A stretch of DNA of 20,128 nucleotides, taken from the NCBI GenBank assembly GCA_027596195.1, contig JADGJG010000434.1, forward strand, positions 1 through 20,128. The letters run 5' to 3'. Every line of letters begins with the position of its first letter. Position 1 is the first letter of the stretch. The notes beneath the pieces were generated by a model. The model was not told the DNA's origin. It did no database searches and saw only the letters and a list, made by a program, of their open reading frames with translations. Below are positions 19,184 through 20,128 of this stretch, one piece after another. This DNA comes from Podochytrium sp. JEL0797 (lineage: Eukaryota; Chytridiomycota; Chytridiomycetes; Chytridiales; Chytriomycetaceae). Both the position numbers and the translations under genes were made by a program.

Positions 19184-19693
19184 GAAGGGAATAAATTAAA
19201 AAGAAATACAATGGTCATTTCATAAACTCAAACATTTCAGAAAACCATGATTTTTTAATTGAAACACGAGTGAGGTTTTTCTCTCCCTCACCCATACCGT
19301 CCTCTAAGCGCTCGGAGATGAATAAAGAAGGGGGCTGTTCAAACGTTGTAGAACGCTGCCTTATGGTCGTTGCGGTCTCAACCATCGTCACAGCGCCACA
19401 GCTAGGAGATTTGTTGCCCAGCTGGTTGCATTATAGCCTGGTGAGGCTGCCGGGTGGTGCTGGGTGACCTCCGCTCAAAGTGGTGGTTGTGATTGTGAGC
19501 CCGATTGAGTGCACTCTAAATATATACAGCAATAACTCTCAAACGACAGCATAATAAATATCCGGCACAGGAAGAGGGACGGAGAGTATATCCGGCCTAC
19601 AACGTTTTCGGATAGCTGATGCAACAAATCCACAGCGACCGACATCATCACCTCGGCTATCTTGCCGCCAACGAGGGTGCAAATATCCGTTTA
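19184..19693. other. Intergenic region, no gene recognised
   Basis: About 510 bp between the 3' ends of the hypothetical plus-strand gene and the fascin-like minus-strand gene. It is mixed in composition, with a GT/GC-rich stretch at about 19370-19500 containing the palindrome CCAGCTGG, and several ATATCCGG/TATCCGG words at about 19558-19615. I looked for tRNA, 5S, SRP, RNase P and spliceosomal RNA signatures and found none. Confidence 0.5.
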
Positions 19694-20128
19694 TTACATA
19701 ACAATCAATTCCCATTCCTCCAAAGGCAGGTTATTAGCCATCAAACACGCCTGACGCCTTCTGCTCAGATTGCACGACCAATATCCCCCATTGTGTTTGC
19801 ACTTGAAGGACAAGGATCCGTTCGTGTTGACAACAATCTCCCACAAAGAATCGTCACCGGTGGACCCCCACTGCGAGTTGACGTACCCAATGCCGTCGCT
19901 GTTTCCTTCCCAGACAATTCCACTCATACGCTTGCCATCGTCGTTGCTCGCGAAGGAGACAAAGTGCCTGTCCCCAATCAAATGGTAAGAAACCGTGAAG
20001 ATCTCCGTTTCCCGTGGATGCGTGGCCACACCATCCAAAGAAGCGTATCAATTGCGGTGTTTCGCTTTGAGACGGATGTTTTTTTGGTCGAGGTACTTTT
20101 CGAGGCGGAGCGGCGCGGGGGGGGGGGG
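19694..20128 (-). pseudogene. Fascin-like beta-trefoil protein, 5'-partial, with in-frame TGA
   Basis: The minus strand carries C-terminal beta-trefoil repeats of the fascin/actin-crosslinking type: RHFVSFASNDDGKRMSG, LSFKCKHNGGYWSCN and a closing WELIVM before the stop at 19694. The uninterrupted part is about 114 residues from 20038. Upstream, the same frame reads LEKYLDQKNIRLKAKHRN, then TGA (20050-20048), then YASLDGVATHPRETE. The match to one trefoil repeat continues across the stop, so this TGA interrupts a once-continuous repeat. Fascin domains bundle actin or bind other polymers; a role here is not shown. No GT/AG intron removes the TGA. The window ends in a run of 12 G, so either sequence error near a contig end or a true nonsense mutation could explain it. 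Confidence 0.6.

Noticed and set aside
19337..19510. Possible structured RNA (GT/GC-rich stretch with short palindromes)
   Set aside because: No box A/B pair, SRP, RNase P/MRP or snRNA signature was found, and the inverted repeats are short and imperfect.

Overview
The window looks like nuclear DNA of an early-diverging fungus, most plausibly a chytrid. This is inference from four things seen here: short introns of about 46-57 nt with GTRNGT donors and YAG acceptors, a fungal-type mitochondrial 5-aminolevulinate synthase with N-terminal Cys-Pro heme motifs, a protein pairing an F-box-like segment with plant-type leucine-rich repeats, and a multi-exon Helitron. The right end stops in a run of 12 G, so it is probably a contig end.

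Layout. (1) About 1-6180 is an autonomous rolling-circle DNA transposon (Helitron). Its Rep-helicase gene has at least seven exons on +: Cys motif, DUF6570-like N-terminus, HUH nuclease, paired tyrosines, a Thr/Ala/Pro repeat linker and a Pif1-type helicase. A 9-C tract near the end of the helicase breaks the frame. A strong GC-rich stem-loop sits at 85-156. (2) 6317-7216 (+) is KTI12, the Elongator-associated P-loop protein, starting about 140 bp from a candidate 3' end of the Helitron. (3) 12321-7398 (-) is one six-exon gene for a protein of about 1556 aa. Most of it is low complexity; its C-terminus resembles the lipid-kinase fold of sphingosine/ceramide kinases but has lost the nucleotide-binding glycines. 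(4) 12860-12411 (-) is a small two-exon hypothetical gene and 14019-13024 (-) is an F-box/LRR gene. (5) 15412-14510 (-) holds a gene with an acidic first segment and an unresolved exon structure. It is divergent from (6) HEM1 (ALAS) at 15732-17896 (+), which has three exons. (7) 18524-19183 (+) encodes a His/Tyr/Gln/Pro-rich hypothetical protein, preceded by a cluster of GC-rich hairpins. (8) 20128-19694 (-) is a fascin-like beta-trefoil gene fragment with an in-frame TGA.

The genes do not form a pathway. KTI12 (tRNA wobble modification via Elongator) and ALAS (heme synthesis) are housekeeping genes. The region from 7.4 to 14.0 kb is a same-strand run of three genes with small intergenic gaps. 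The least explained items are the degenerate lipid-kinase protein, the hairpins at both ends of the window, and the broken Helitron helicase. Exon joins were made by hand from splice consensus and frame and have not been tested against transcripts.
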